A stretch of 64,000 bases of DNA from Holosporaceae bacterium (GTDB taxonomy: Bacteria; Pseudomonadota; Alphaproteobacteria; UBA7879; UBA5542), in NCBI GenBank assembly GCA_022646525.1, contig CP060261.1:310001-374000 (forward strand), written 5' to 3'. A model generated the notes under the pieces. It worked only from the letters and a program-made list of their open reading frames with translations, had not been told where the DNA came from and did not search any database. This document shows positions 30,769 through 39,730 of this stretch, in pieces (within the stretch, counting starts at the first letter, position 1; every line of letters starts with the position of its first letter). Made by a program: the position numbers and the translations under genes.

Positions 30769-32828
30769 TCACCCACAATATAAGCTTTTTTCCAGGTTTT
30801 TAAAGGGAACGTGTGTGTTCTTTTGGGGTAAAAACAAACCATCTAAAAATGTGGCTTGTGTCCGTACATAGGATGCTCTTAAGTGGCCCCCATCTTTATA
30901 GAGGGCGTGCCGCGGTCCCCAAACCATGCAATGGTCACCTGAACACAGGTTTTCATCTGCACACAAAAAAGACAGCGCCTGTCTTTTCAGCTATATTTAG
31001 CAAAATTTCATTTACAGGCGCACTTCTTTGAAACCAAGCAGTCGATTTTTCTTCTATAGGGTTAAAAACCCATTTACCCCAAAAATGTTTTCTTCAAAGA
31101 TGATTTTGGGGTCATAAGGCGATCCTGATGGCATAGGAGAGATAATGTAAACACGCACACCACGCCTCACCATTTTGAGAATATTTTTTCAAAATCAAGC
31201 AACACTTTTTTCAGTATACGGCCTTCAGAAAGCCGGCCTTTTTGTAAAAGTGCTGGCAATTTCCTGATAAATATCCCAACCACTGTGCGCTTAGCACAAC
31301 TGTTTTGATTTTATTTTTTTCTATAAAGTCAAAGACTTTTCCAAAAAAAGCACGCTCGCGCTTGTCACGCCCAACGCCTGGAAGCGGAAATCCGCCCCCC
31401 CAAGTGGCCATCATCACAGTAGGTGTGCCTGGGGCAAATGAAACAAGTCGATCAATGCGCGGGCCATACTGCTCTGCAGTACTGTCTCCAACAACCATAA
31501 TCGTTGGCATCTTTTTTCCAATTTGATAAAAAGTTTCCCCCAGATAGTTTATCTTTTTCGCATTTTTCGATGGATAGTCCCAGTCTTTCATAGCGCCTTC
31601 TATGGCTTTCATTTGTGGTATTTTTACCGATACCCAACTTGGAATGGCTTCTTTGTAAACCAACCACCCCGCAGCACCAACAGCCATAAAAATCCCCACC
31701 AATGCCCATACCCAGAGGCCAGTAGGCCGTCGGCGAATGGGTGATTCAACCCAAACATACACACCATAAGAAAGAAGGGTTGCTGCCCCAAAAATAACCC
31801 CCCCTCCTACCAGAGAAATTGTGGCCCCTTGCACCATTTTATAAAAACAAATGAAAGGCCAATGAAACAAGTATAGGGGGTAACTGATGCGACCGAGCTT
31901 CACTAAAAAAGAAAAAGAAAGCACCTGTTTTACCCCATGTTTACGGGCATCTTTGCCCGTAAAAACCAAAAGAATGCCGGCAGAAAAAACCGGCACAGCA
32001 GAAAGAGTAGGAAAGCCAGGTGTTGCTGTTCCAAGAAAAAACAAGGACACCAGCAAAAAAAGAAAGCTCCCCCAAAACATAAGGGGCGCAAAGAGATCAA
32101 AACCAAACAAAGGCTTTTCAAACAGCGCCATCGCGGTTTGGCTCAGTCGCTTGTCCATCATCATGCGCGCTAAAAACGCGCCAATGCCCAACTCCCAAAG
32201 CCGAAAAGGCATCATATAAAAAACAAGCTTAGCGTGTGTTTCTTGAAAAAAGGCATAGCCCATAAAAGACAATACAATAAGACCACCTACCCACAAAAGA
32301 ACAGGTTTTGTTTTTTGGCGCACCCCTAGAAGCCTGTATAAACACCAAAGAAAAGGGGGCCACAGCAAATAAAATTGCTCTTCAACAGCAAGAGACCACA
32401 AGTGCAATAATGGTTTTGTTTGCGCCCTAAATCAAAATACCCCTTCCTTGTACAGGGTAAGTTAGAGATAAAAACTACGGCGTCTCGCACATGTTTTCCC
32501 AACAGCAAATAGGTGTCGGGAAACATAACCAAAAAATCCATATCTAAACAAAGCCCACAAACGATGATGAGGGCTGGATAAATACAACGCACACGTCGTG
32601 CATAAAAATCAAAAAAGAAAATCTGTCTTGTTCTAGTTTTTCAAAAATATTTTTAGAAATTAAATAGCCCGAAATAACAAAAAAAACATCAACGCCTAAG
32701 AACCCGCCCGGAAAAACATGGGGAAACAAGTGAAACAAAAAAACAAATAAAACAGAAAGACCACGAAGGCCATCAATATGGGGGAAATAGTTTGGGGGTA
32801 CAAACGGCACTTTTTTGGATAAAGCCAT
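30769..32828 (-). pseudogene. Acyltransferase-3 / SGNH membrane protein (OatA-like), frameshifted
   Basis: Membrane acyltransferase that O-acetylates an envelope sugar. It starts MALSKKVPFVPPNYFPHIDG at 32828; HIDGLRGLSVLFVFLFH is the acyltransferase-3 signature. FLGVDVFFVISGYLI follows. After frame changes near 32600 comes FYARRVRCIYPALIIV, and at 32407 HLWSLAVEEQFYLLWPPFLW. Eight or more hydrophobic helices lead to a C-terminal SGNH domain: IMVVGDSTAEQYGPRID with the nucleophile Ser. The frame stops at 31211. Read-through pieces give VRVYIISPMPSGSPYDPK and ALYKDGGHLRASYV, the D-x-x-H block, ending SLYCG at 30769. Length (about 686 codons) fits the family. At least five indels. Confidence 0.78.
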
Positions 32829-32892
32829 TCTATGCCACCCTCGAAAAGTGTATGCCTAATTCTTTTTTTCGCAACAGGGGCATAAAGCGCTC

Positions 32893-33594
32893 TTAAACAG
32901 GTTTCTTTTTAATTTTTTCGTCGATAAAGGCGGTATGTGCGGCAAGCTCTGCTTCAGAAACAGGAAAGGCCCGGGCTTCTTGAAAAGGCCGGTTTTTATA
33001 GTGCGAAAGAAGGGTGGCCCCAGCTTCTGCTTGGGTTTTTGCTAGCGCCGGTTTATCCGATGTCAAAAACCCAAGGCCCTGCTGTCGCCCACCCAACATT
33101 TCAAGATACACGGCTGCCAACAGCTCACAGTCAATCAAGGCCCCGTGCTTTTCACGGCCACTTAAATCAATTTTATAGCGCCGACAAAGAGCATCCAAAC
33201 TTGCGGGCGACCCAGGAAACATGCCCCGTGCCAGCTTTAGGGTGTCAACCACAGGGTTGTTTAGAGACGTTGCATTTACGGCCTCAAGTTCGAAATTTAA
33301 AAAGCCCATATCAAACGGCGCGTTGTGAATCACCAGCGTGTCTGCTTGTATAAAATCAACAAACTCTTGATATATTTTATCAAAACAAGAAAAGTCTTTT
33401 AGAAAGTCAGCGCTAAGCCCATGCACCTTAAAGGCTTGTTCAGGCATGTCGCGCCCGGGGTTAATGTAGACATGGTAGTGTTTTCCCGTTGGCACATGAT
33501 TTACCAACTCAAGGGCCGCAATTTCAACCAAACGGTGGCCCGACTTGGGGTCAAGTCCCGTTGTTTCTGTATCCAAAACAATCTCTCTTTTCAT
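32893..33594 (-). CDS. dnaQ: DNA polymerase III epsilon subunit (proofreading exonuclease)
   Basis: 3'-5' exonuclease of the replicative polymerase. Intact, 233 residues. Motif ExoI is VLDTETTGLDPKSGHRLVEI with the two acidic residues. ExoII is LVIHNAPFDMGFLNFEL. ExoIII has H-x4-D in KHGALIDCELLAAVYLEMLG. The segment LDALCRRYKIDLSGRE is typical of DnaQ. The C-terminal part ending EKIKKKPV should bind the alpha subunit. It lies in the par/rho block near the putative origin, as in many Alphaproteobacteria. Confidence 0.94.
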   Translation of the reverse strand: MKREIVLDTETTGLDPKSGHRLVEIAALELVNHVPTGKHYHVYINPGRDMPEQAFKVHGLSADFLKDFSCFDKIYQEFVDFIQADTLVIHNAPFDMGFLNFELEAVNATSLNNPVVDTLKLARGMFPGSPASLDALCRRYKIDLSGREKHGALIDCELLAAVYLEMLGGRQQGLGFLTSDKPALAKTQAEAGATLLSHYKNRPFQEARAFPVSEAELAAHTAFIDEKIKKKPV

Positions 33595-33752
33595 AGTGAA
33601 AAAAAACCTAATTAATCACAAATTTATCCACAGGCCAGTTTTCGTGTAAAAAAATCCACAGGGCGCAAACCCGCAAAAAACCTGGGTTTTTTTACATCTT
33701 CTCTTTAAGATGTTCAAAACACAAAAAAAAGCGCTTTTTATTCACATGCCCT
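33595..33752. promoter_or_regulatory. Intergenic region with DnaA-box-like sites
   Basis: The 158-base gap between dnaQ and parB holds TTATCCACA at 33624-33632 and TTATTCACA at 33738-33746; both fit TTATNCACA. A weaker AAATCCACA lies at 33653-33661. An inverted repeat AAACCC...GGGTTT near 33668-33688 is followed by T7. No open reading frame is convincing. The boxes could regulate dnaQ or titrate DnaA, or be part of an origin; with only two good matches this is suggestive. Confidence 0.4.
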
Positions 33753-34709
33753 TTAATTAGACGAAATGGCGCTAATTTTTGATAAAATGTCGTCCAGTTG
33801 AGCGCGGTCTTCCAACTCGAAAACCATCTTAATGTCCTGATGTCGGTTATAACCAATCAACACACGCACATCACATCCCATGCGTGATGATAAAAATCCT
33901 TCAATTTGTTCAATTTCTTGTTTTTCGTCTGGGGTTAGGTGATCCTGGTTGGGAGGATCGGGCGCCACAAAGCTCTCCACACCAAAGGCCACGCCTTCTG
34001 TTGCAGTCTTTTCAGCCAAAACCGTTCCTTGCGTCATGTCTTGATCTTCACCCTTCCCTTTCAGTTTTTGAACGTATACCTCGGCCCGGCGCACCGACAT
34101 CTTCTTCTTTGCGATGAGTGTGGCCACATCAACCGCATTCTCAAGACCCACCACCGTACGGGCATGGCCCGGGGTTAAGGCGCGCGCATCAACCATCTCT
34201 TGCACCGCTTCGGGCAACGACAAAAGGCGGCATGTGTTTGCCACGTGTACGCGGGTTTTGCCCACCATGCGGGCCGCCTCTTCCTGGGAAATGTTCATTT
34301 TCTTCATGATGCGTGCGTACCCGCGCGCTTCTTCCATGGGCGTCAAATTTTCGCGCTGAACGTTTTCAACCAACGCAACGGCCTGAGCTTCTTCATCTGT
34401 TAGATCGCGCACCAACACCGGCACACGGTCGAGGCCAATTTTTTTGGCCGCCCGCCAACGGCGCTCGCCCGCAATAATTTCATACTGATTGTTCTCAAGT
34501 TGACGCACAATCAACGGCTGCAAAATACCGTTTGATTCGATAGAGACCGCCAACTGCTCAAGCTCGTCTTCTGTAAAAACGGTACGTGGCTGGCTGTCAC
34601 CGGCCAGCAGTTGGCTGGTATACACTTCACGGAAGCCTTCCTTTTGATCGTAGGCTGCTTCTGCTCCCAACAACGACGATAGCCCCTGCCCAAGTCCTCT
34701 TTTTTTCAT
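33753..34709 (-). CDS. parB: Chromosome-partitioning protein ParB
   Basis: ParB binds parS, spreads as a CTP switch and loads SMC. Intact, 318 residues. It opens MKKRGLGQGLSSLLGAEAAY, the ParA-interacting motif. The CTP-binding ParB domain holds VSIESNGILQPLIVRQ and EIIAGERRWRAAKKIGLDRV, including the GERR(W/Y)RA motif, then ENVQRENLTPMEEARGYARI. The helix-turn-helix is VGKTRVHVANTCRLLSLPEA with LTPGHARTVVGL. The C-terminal dimer domain ends ISAISSN. The ATG overlaps the parA stop (ATATGA). Two perfect parS sites lie 1.1-1.4 kb away inside rsmG. Confidence 0.95.
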   Translation of the reverse strand: MKKRGLGQGLSSLLGAEAAYDQKEGFREVYTSQLLAGDSQPRTVFTEDELEQLAVSIESNGILQPLIVRQLENNQYEIIAGERRWRAAKKIGLDRVPVLVRDLTDEEAQAVALVENVQRENLTPMEEARGYARIMKKMNISQEEAARMVGKTRVHVANTCRLLSLPEAVQEMVDARALTPGHARTVVGLENAVDVATLIAKKKMSVRRAEVYVQKLKGKGEDQDMTQGTVLAEKTATEGVAFGVESFVAPDPPNQDHLTPDEKQEIEQIEGFLSSRMGCDVRVLIGYNRHQDIKMVFELEDRAQLDDILSKISAISSN

Positions 34710-35474
34710 ATACTTACCTTTTCTTCTTTTCGTATTAATTCAGACGCCAAGCGAATGTATGCTTGTGCTCCCGCACACCTAAAGTCATAAATCATGGCAG
34801 GCTTTCCAAATGACGGCGCCTCAGACACCCGAACATTTCGGGGAATAGTTGTTTGAAAAACTTTTTCTTTCAAATGTGTTCGCACGTCTTTTTCCACCTG
34901 CACACTTAGACGGTTTCGGTGATCAACCATGGTCAACACCACCCCTCCAAGGCAAGATTTGTATTTAAATTTTGTTGAACAATGTCAATGGTCCGCAACA
35001 ACTGGCTCAATCCCTCTAGCGCATAATACTCACACTGTAAGGGCACCAGAACACCCTCAGAAGCCACCAAAGCATTCAGTGTTAAAAGGCCAAGCGCCGG
35101 AGGACAATCAATAAAAACATAATCAAACCCATTATTTTGAAGAGCGCGCTTTAAAACTTGTTCGCGCTCAAGAGCCGACACCAACTCAATCTCGGCGCCC
35201 GCCAAACTTTCCGTAGACGGCACCAAAGAAAGGCCAGGAATAGCTGTGGGATGGACAGCCGCCGCTAAAGGCGCCCCACGACGCAAAACATCGTAAATTG
35301 TTTTATTTTGCGCCCCTCGTTGATAGCCCACACCTGTGCCGGCGTTTCCTTGAGGGTCTAAATCGATGAGTAGTACTTTTTTTTTGGTAGCGGCCATTGC
35401 GGTGGCAAGATTAACGGCTGTGGTTGTTTTTCCCACACCCCTTTTTGATTTGCAATGGATAGGATTCGTGTCAT
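34706..35474 (-). pseudogene. parA: Chromosome-partitioning ATPase ParA (two frameshifts)
   Basis: ParA is the Walker ATPase that moves ParB-parS complexes. The proper start is MTRILSIANQKGG at 35474. One missing G near 35445 separates it from the open frame with VGKTTTAVNLATAMAATKKK. DLDPQGNAGTGVGYQ and DYVFIDCPPALGLLTLNALV follow, as does PLQCEYYALEGLSQLLRTID. A second indel near 34945 leads to VLTMVDHRNRLSVQVEKDVR, then VFQTTIPRNVRVSEAPSFGK. With both repaired the protein has about 256 residues and looks normal. The deviant Walker A KGGVGKTTT is complete only after repair. Since parB is intact, sequencing error is likely. Confidence 0.9.
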
Positions 35475-35790
35475 ATCTATTTTTACCGTGACACCGGTTT
35501 TTTTCAATATCTCGAACATGCTTTTTAATATTTGTTATATGCACCACATGGGCGTTGGGATCTGTTTCGCTGGGAAAGGCTTTTACACCAAAAGAAATTT
35601 TTTTTGTGCCACCTCAACCTCTTCAAGGGCCCGCGCGCCCTTTAATAAAAACAAAGGTGTGATCTTTTTAACCCAGGGCGACACCCATTCCAACAAGCGA
35701 TCAAGCGGTGCCATGGCCCGACTCACAAACATTTTGACGGCGGCTTTTTAACGCTTCGACACGCGCGTTCATCACTGAAAAACGCCGATT

Positions 35791-35806
35791 TGTTTCACGT
35801 GAAACA
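35791..35806. promoter_or_regulatory. parS site 1
   Basis: TGTTTCACGTGAAACA, a perfect match to the 16-bp bacterial parS palindrome. It lies inside rsmG, where it encodes VSRET on the minus strand. parA and parB follow within 2 kb, so this should be a ParB nucleation site and marks the origin-proximal part of the chromosome. Confidence 0.93.
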
Positions 35807-36066
35807 TTTTCCAAAAAATCGCACTTCTTTTGTGTTGCGTCTATTAAGTACATTTTTGGCACCCCCAACAAAGACAGCACCACCCCTGGCAAGCCAGCCC
35901 CTGTACCTAGGTCCGTTACGCTGTGCGCATGACACACATAGGGATAAAGCTGCGCCGAATCCACAATGTGGCGCACCCAAATATAGGGCAGCTCTTTCGG
36001 GCCAATAAGATTTTGTTTTGAAGAGGCCTCCGCCAGAAGGCGCACATAGGTTTCTAGCGCCCCAAT

Positions 36067-36082
36067 TGTTTCACGTGAAACA
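36067..36082. promoter_or_regulatory. parS site 2
   Basis: A second exact TGTTTCACGTGAAACA, 276 bp from the first and also within rsmG. It again encodes VSRET (in GTIVSRETIGAL). Two perfect copies in one gene next to parAB cannot be chance. Confidence 0.93.
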
Positions 36083-36143
36083 ATGGTGCCTGCCACCATC
36101 TCAAGGCGCCCTACAACATCAAGGGGACACTTTAGTACCATGT

Positions 36144-37397
36144 CTAGCTGTTCATAGAATCAAAAAAGTCTTTGTTTTTCTTGGTTTCTCTTAGTTTGCC
36201 CAGCAAGAACTCCATGGCCTCGACGGTGCCCATGGGCGACAAAACGCGGCGCAACACCCACATTTTAGAAAGCGTCGCCTTGTCAATCAACAAGTCTTCT
36301 TTGCGTGTTCCTGACTTCGCAATGTCAATCGCCGGGAACAGGCGCTTATCTGCAAGGCGTCGGTCTAGAACGATTTCCGAGTTGCCCGTTCCTTTAAACT
36401 CTTCAAAAATAACCTCGTCCATCCGAGAGCCCGTGTCAATCAAGGCCGTGGCCAAAATGGTAAGCGAGCCGCCATTTTCGATATTGCGCGCGGCACCAAA
36501 AAAACGCTTTGGACGCTGAAGGGCGTTTGCGTCCACACCCCCGGTCAACACCTTCCCAGAAGAAGGCACAACCGTGTTGTAGGCCCGGGCCAAACGCGTG
36601 ATGTTGTCTAACAAGATCACCACATCTTTCTTTTGCTCAACCAAACGTTTTGCTTTCTCAATCACCATCTCAGCCACTTGAATGTGGCGCTGGGCAGGCT
36701 CGTCAAAGGTCGAGCTCACTACCTCACCCTTCACCATGCGCGCCATGTCTGTGACTTCCTCTGGTCGCTCGTCAATCAGCAAGACAATCAAATACACATC
36801 CGGCTGATTACGGGTAATCGCGTGGGCAATCGACTGCAACATCATGGTTTTACCCGATCTTGGTGGGGCCACAATCAGTGCCCGCTGGCCTTTCCCAAGG
36901 GGGGCTACCAAATCAATAACGCGGGTGGTGAGGGCTTCTGTGGGGTCATCCAGGTCTAGGGTAAGTTTGTCGTCTGGGTAAAGGGGCACTAAGTTATCAA
37001 AGTTAATGCGTTGCTTGAGTTTTTCGGGGGGTTCAAAGTTAATGCGGTTTGCTTTAACAAGGGCGAAGTAGCGCTCGCTTTCTTTTGGCGCGCGAATTTC
37101 TCCCTCAACCGTGTCCCCTGTGCGTACACCAAGGCGGCGCACTTGGCCGGGTGAAATATAAATATCGTCGGGCCCCGGCATATAGTTTGCTTGGGGCGAT
37201 CGCAAAAATGCAAACCCATCGGGCAACACCTCGACAACGCCGTCCCCATAAACAGCCGCTTTGTTCGAGGCCGTCTTCCTTAAAATAGAATAAATCAAGT
37301 CCTGCTTCTTCAAGGTACTGGCGTTTTCAACGGAAAGCTCTTCAGCCAACTTTAGAAGGTCTTCGGGGCTTTTTGTTTTTAGATCAGATAAATGCAT
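36144..37397 (-). CDS. rho: Transcription termination factor Rho
   Basis: Hexameric RNA helicase that terminates transcription. Intact, 417 residues, the usual length. It begins MHLSDLKTKSPEDLLKLAEE, then the cold-shock-like RNA-binding domain (VEVLPDGFAFLRSPQANYMP, GPDDIYISPGQVRRLGVRTG). The ATPase core has Walker A APPRSGKTMML, LLIDERPEEVTDMAR and VILLDNITRLARAYN. The R-loop/Q-loop region reads GKVLTGGVDANALQRPKRFF. It ends GKLRETKKNKDFFDSMNS. rsmG follows after three bases; in Caulobacter-like order mnmE and mnmG would lie between. Confidence 0.96.
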   Translation of the reverse strand: MHLSDLKTKSPEDLLKLAEELSVENASTLKKQDLIYSILRKTASNKAAVYGDGVVEVLPDGFAFLRSPQANYMPGPDDIYISPGQVRRLGVRTGDTVEGEIRAPKESERYFALVKANRINFEPPEKLKQRINFDNLVPLYPDDKLTLDLDDPTEALTTRVIDLVAPLGKGQRALIVAPPRSGKTMMLQSIAHAITRNQPDVYLIVLLIDERPEEVTDMARMVKGEVVSSTFDEPAQRHIQVAEMVIEKAKRLVEQKKDVVILLDNITRLARAYNTVVPSSGKVLTGGVDANALQRPKRFFGAARNIENGGSLTILATALIDTGSRMDEVIFEEFKGTGNSEIVLDRRLADKRLFPAIDIAKSGTRKEDLLIDKATLSKMWVLRRVLSPMGTVEAMEFLLGKLRETKKNKDFFDSMNS

Positions 37398-37705
37398 GCG
37401 TTGAAATGTCCTTTAAGAATAGGGTGGGCGATCGCCCGCGTTGATGTAAATAATTTAATGATGTTCCGTAGAGAAGTTATTCTTTAAATATAACTATATA
37501 TTATTGTTGTATATTATTGTCCTGTTTATTGTAAAGATAAAATTTTATGCACGCTTTCGTACACAGAAAACAGGGGCCTTAAGGCCTTTAAACAAGCTAC
37601 AATCCCAAAGTAATACATGTTTGTGTAAAAAACAACACACAGTCCATAAGTTTGTGTGTGTTTTTGGGAAAAAAAAGAATAAGTTGGGCGAAATATCCAA
37701 AAAAC
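37398..37705. other. AT-rich intergenic region upstream of rho; candidate origin or long leader
   Basis: This 308-base gap between trmJ and rho holds no convincing gene. Bases 37440-37550 are very AT-rich, with TATAACTATATATTATTG-like stretches suited to DNA unwinding or a promoter. DnaA-box-like words are TTATGCACG near 37546, TGTGTAAAA near 37623 (reverse of TTTTACACA) and TTTTCCACA at 37710, just inside trmJ. A GATCG motif is close by (37720). The parAB-rsmG-rho context makes an oriC candidate reasonable, but the boxes are imperfect and few. Confidence 0.35.
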
Positions 37706-38428
37706 CTACTTTTCCACAGATCGTGCTAATGTTTTCACAGCCCCAAAAAGGGTGTGTACGTCGTCTTCGCTGAGCGGGGTGCGCAAGAAAAGATCGCGCA
37801 GGTTGTGCTTCATTTTAAGGGCTTTTTCTGCGGGCACAAAAAAACCTTTTTCCTCTAGGGCGCTTTCCAGTGTTTCCAAGAAAGCATTAACTGTTTTTTT
37901 GGGGGCTTGCTGGTGAGGCTGGGGGGTGTCGAGCGCACTGTTTTCATAGGAAAATGCCGCCAAACACACGGCCACAGCATGGGAAAGATTTAGTGATGGA
38001 AATGTAGGGTTGGTTGTAATGGTCAGCGCGCGATGACAAAACGAGATATCTTCATTGGAAAGCCCTGTTTTTTCAGGACCAAACACAAGGCCCAAGCGAT
38101 TAGCCGCAAAAGCGGTGGCAACAAGCGCATCTTCAGAAGCGACGTTGGGCCCCAGTGTCATCCATGTTTTTTTAAGGTCACGCTGGCGGGCTGTTACAGC
38201 CACAAGTGTGGATAGGCCCTCTGTGGCCTCTTTTAAAGAGGGAAAGTCTTGCACGCGCACGTGTTGGGCGGCGCCGGCAGCAACGGTAATGGCGACGGGG
38301 TTGGGCCAGGCGTCCCGCGGGGACACAAGCCGTAAGTCTGCCCCGCCAAAATTGGTAAGGGTGCGCATCACAAACCCAATGTTTTCCCCCATTTGAGGGG
38401 CCATAAGAATGATTGTGGGGGCACTCAT
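37706..38428 (-). CDS. trmJ: tRNA (cytidine/uridine-2'-O-)-methyltransferase TrmJ-like
   Basis: SPOUT-fold methyltransferase modifying the ribose of tRNA position 32. I start at ATG 38428 (MSAPTIILMAPQMGENIGFV), where family homology begins; it overlaps the tsaC stop. Motif 1 is PQMGENIGFVMRTLTNFGG. Motif 2 is NRLGLVFGPEKTGLSNEDIS and motif 3 TNPTFPSLNLSHAVAVCLAA, which form the SAM knot. A C-terminal helical extension (NAFLETLESALEEKGFFVPA) is typical of TrmJ. Intact, 240 residues. Gln rather than Glu-Pro variants in 'APQ.GENIG' are within family range. Confidence 0.9.
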   Translation of the reverse strand: MSAPTIILMAPQMGENIGFVMRTLTNFGGADLRLVSPRDAWPNPVAITVAAGAAQHVRVQDFPSLKEATEGLSTLVAVTARQRDLKKTWMTLGPNVASEDALVATAFAANRLGLVFGPEKTGLSNEDISFCHRALTITTNPTFPSLNLSHAVAVCLAAFSYENSALDTPQPHQQAPKKTVNAFLETLESALEEKGFFVPAEKALKMKHNLRDLFLRTPLSEDDVHTLFGAVKTLARSVEK

Positions 38429-39353
38429 GAAAACGAAGATTTGCACGCCCGACGCAGGCGGTCATTAATGGTGACGCCCAGGCCCTCTTCAGGAATGGGC
38501 GCAACCGCAATGCCGCTATATCGGAAGGGGTTGTCGAGCACATGAAGAAATTGAAAAAGATTTTTGGCAGCCTCCTCCAAAGACACAGACGTGCTTAGGT
38601 TTATGGTTGTGTCTGGGTGCTCGTTTCGGCCAAACGCAAGGAATGCCTCGTCCTTTTGGGGCGCCCACGCGTTCATGCGGAGGCGCAAATTGGGCGCATA
38701 GTGCCGGTCTGTTTGGCCGGGGGACACAATCTTTTTGTTTCTTTGGACAGCAGTATTGGTATGGCGGTGTTTTCTTCAATCTCGTCTACGCTGATGGCGC
38801 CCGGTCGCAGAATGTGTAAAATGCCCTTGTCATAGGTAACAACCGTTGATTCAACCCTTTTTCTGTGGCACCGCCATCTAATACCAGGAGGTCTGGAAAG
38901 TTTTTTTGAACATGAGCGGCCGTGGTTGAGGTCAACTTTCCAGAAAGGTTGGCACTGGGGCCCTGAAGGGGGGCGCCCACTTCTTTTAAAAGGGCAAGCA
39001 AAATAGGGTGATTTGAAAACCGAAGGGCGACGGTTTTAAGCCCGGCGCAGGCAAGAGGGGCAATGTTAGCACCCTTTTTAAGAGGGACCACCACCGTTAA
39101 GGGCCCTGGCCAAAAAATGTTTGTCAGGTCTTTAATTTTTTTTGGGGCAGGGTAGCAATAGATTCAGCCTGTTCCATGGAATCAACATGCACAATAAGGG
39201 GATTATAGGCGGGCCGCCCCTTGGCTTTGTAGATGGCGCTGACGGCCCGATCAGACGATGCAAGGCCACCAATGCCGTAAACGGTTTCTGTGGGAAAAAC
39301 AACAAGACCTTCTTTTTTAATATTTTTGCGGCCTTTGCTATGTCTGAACACAC
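38425..39353 (-). pseudogene. tsaC: L-threonylcarbamoyladenylate synthase (Sua5/TsaC), frameshifted
   Basis: First enzyme of the t6A37 tRNA modification. The N-terminus reads SDIAKAAKILKKEG and VVFPTETVYGIGGLAS with the KxR-SxN family core, then AIYKAKGRPAYNPLIVHVDS. After a shift near 39124 comes FWPGPLTVVVPLKKGANI and VGAPLQGPSANLSGKLTST. Another frame carries STVVTYDKGILHILRPGAIS. The final frame has SPGQTDRHYAPNLRLRMNAW, the linker that marks the long Sua5 type, and a C-terminal domain ending ACKSSFS. At least four indels. The start codon is unclear: GTG at 39353 fits the frame. Confidence 0.82.
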
Positions 39354-39477
39354 ATTTTTAGGCCAAAAAAGGAAGGAAAATTTTCTTTGTGGTGTTGGTC
39401 GGGATCGGTTTTCTTTTTGGGGAGATAGTTCATGGTGCCTTGCTTCAAGGTGTCGTTGGTCTTTTTTGAGGGGCCTG

Positions 39478-39553
<76 letters not shown>

Positions 39554-39730
39554 GAACACTACTTTAAGTTTTCTGTATAGTGCAAAAAGGGGGTGTCTAT
39601 AGGCGGCGCTGTAAGAATTAAAAATTAATCCTAATTATGAATCGCACTTAACAAGGATAACCCTATTGAAATTTCTTAATTTTATTATTATTTATATTAA
39701 CGTATTTCTATAAACACGAAAGGAATAGAT

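Larger units (their letters stand above)
35483..36141 (-). pseudogene. rsmG: 16S rRNA (guanine527-N7)-methyltransferase RsmG (frameshifted 3' end)
   Basis: RsmG (GidB) methylates G527 of 16S rRNA. The first 146 codons are open: LLAEASSKQNLIGPKELPYI, WVRHIVDSAQLYPYV, and the SAM site VTDLGTGAGLPGVVLSLLG. The frame is lost near 35750. The true end continues VSRAMAPLDRLLEWVSPWVK, then FLLKGARALEEVEVAQKKF, SETDPNAHVVHITNIKKHVR and a stop near 35483. Repaired length is about 215 residues, normal for the family. Both parS sites are inside this gene and each encodes VSRET. It starts 3 bases after the rho stop; mnmE and mnmG, usual neighbours, are absent. Confidence 0.88.
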
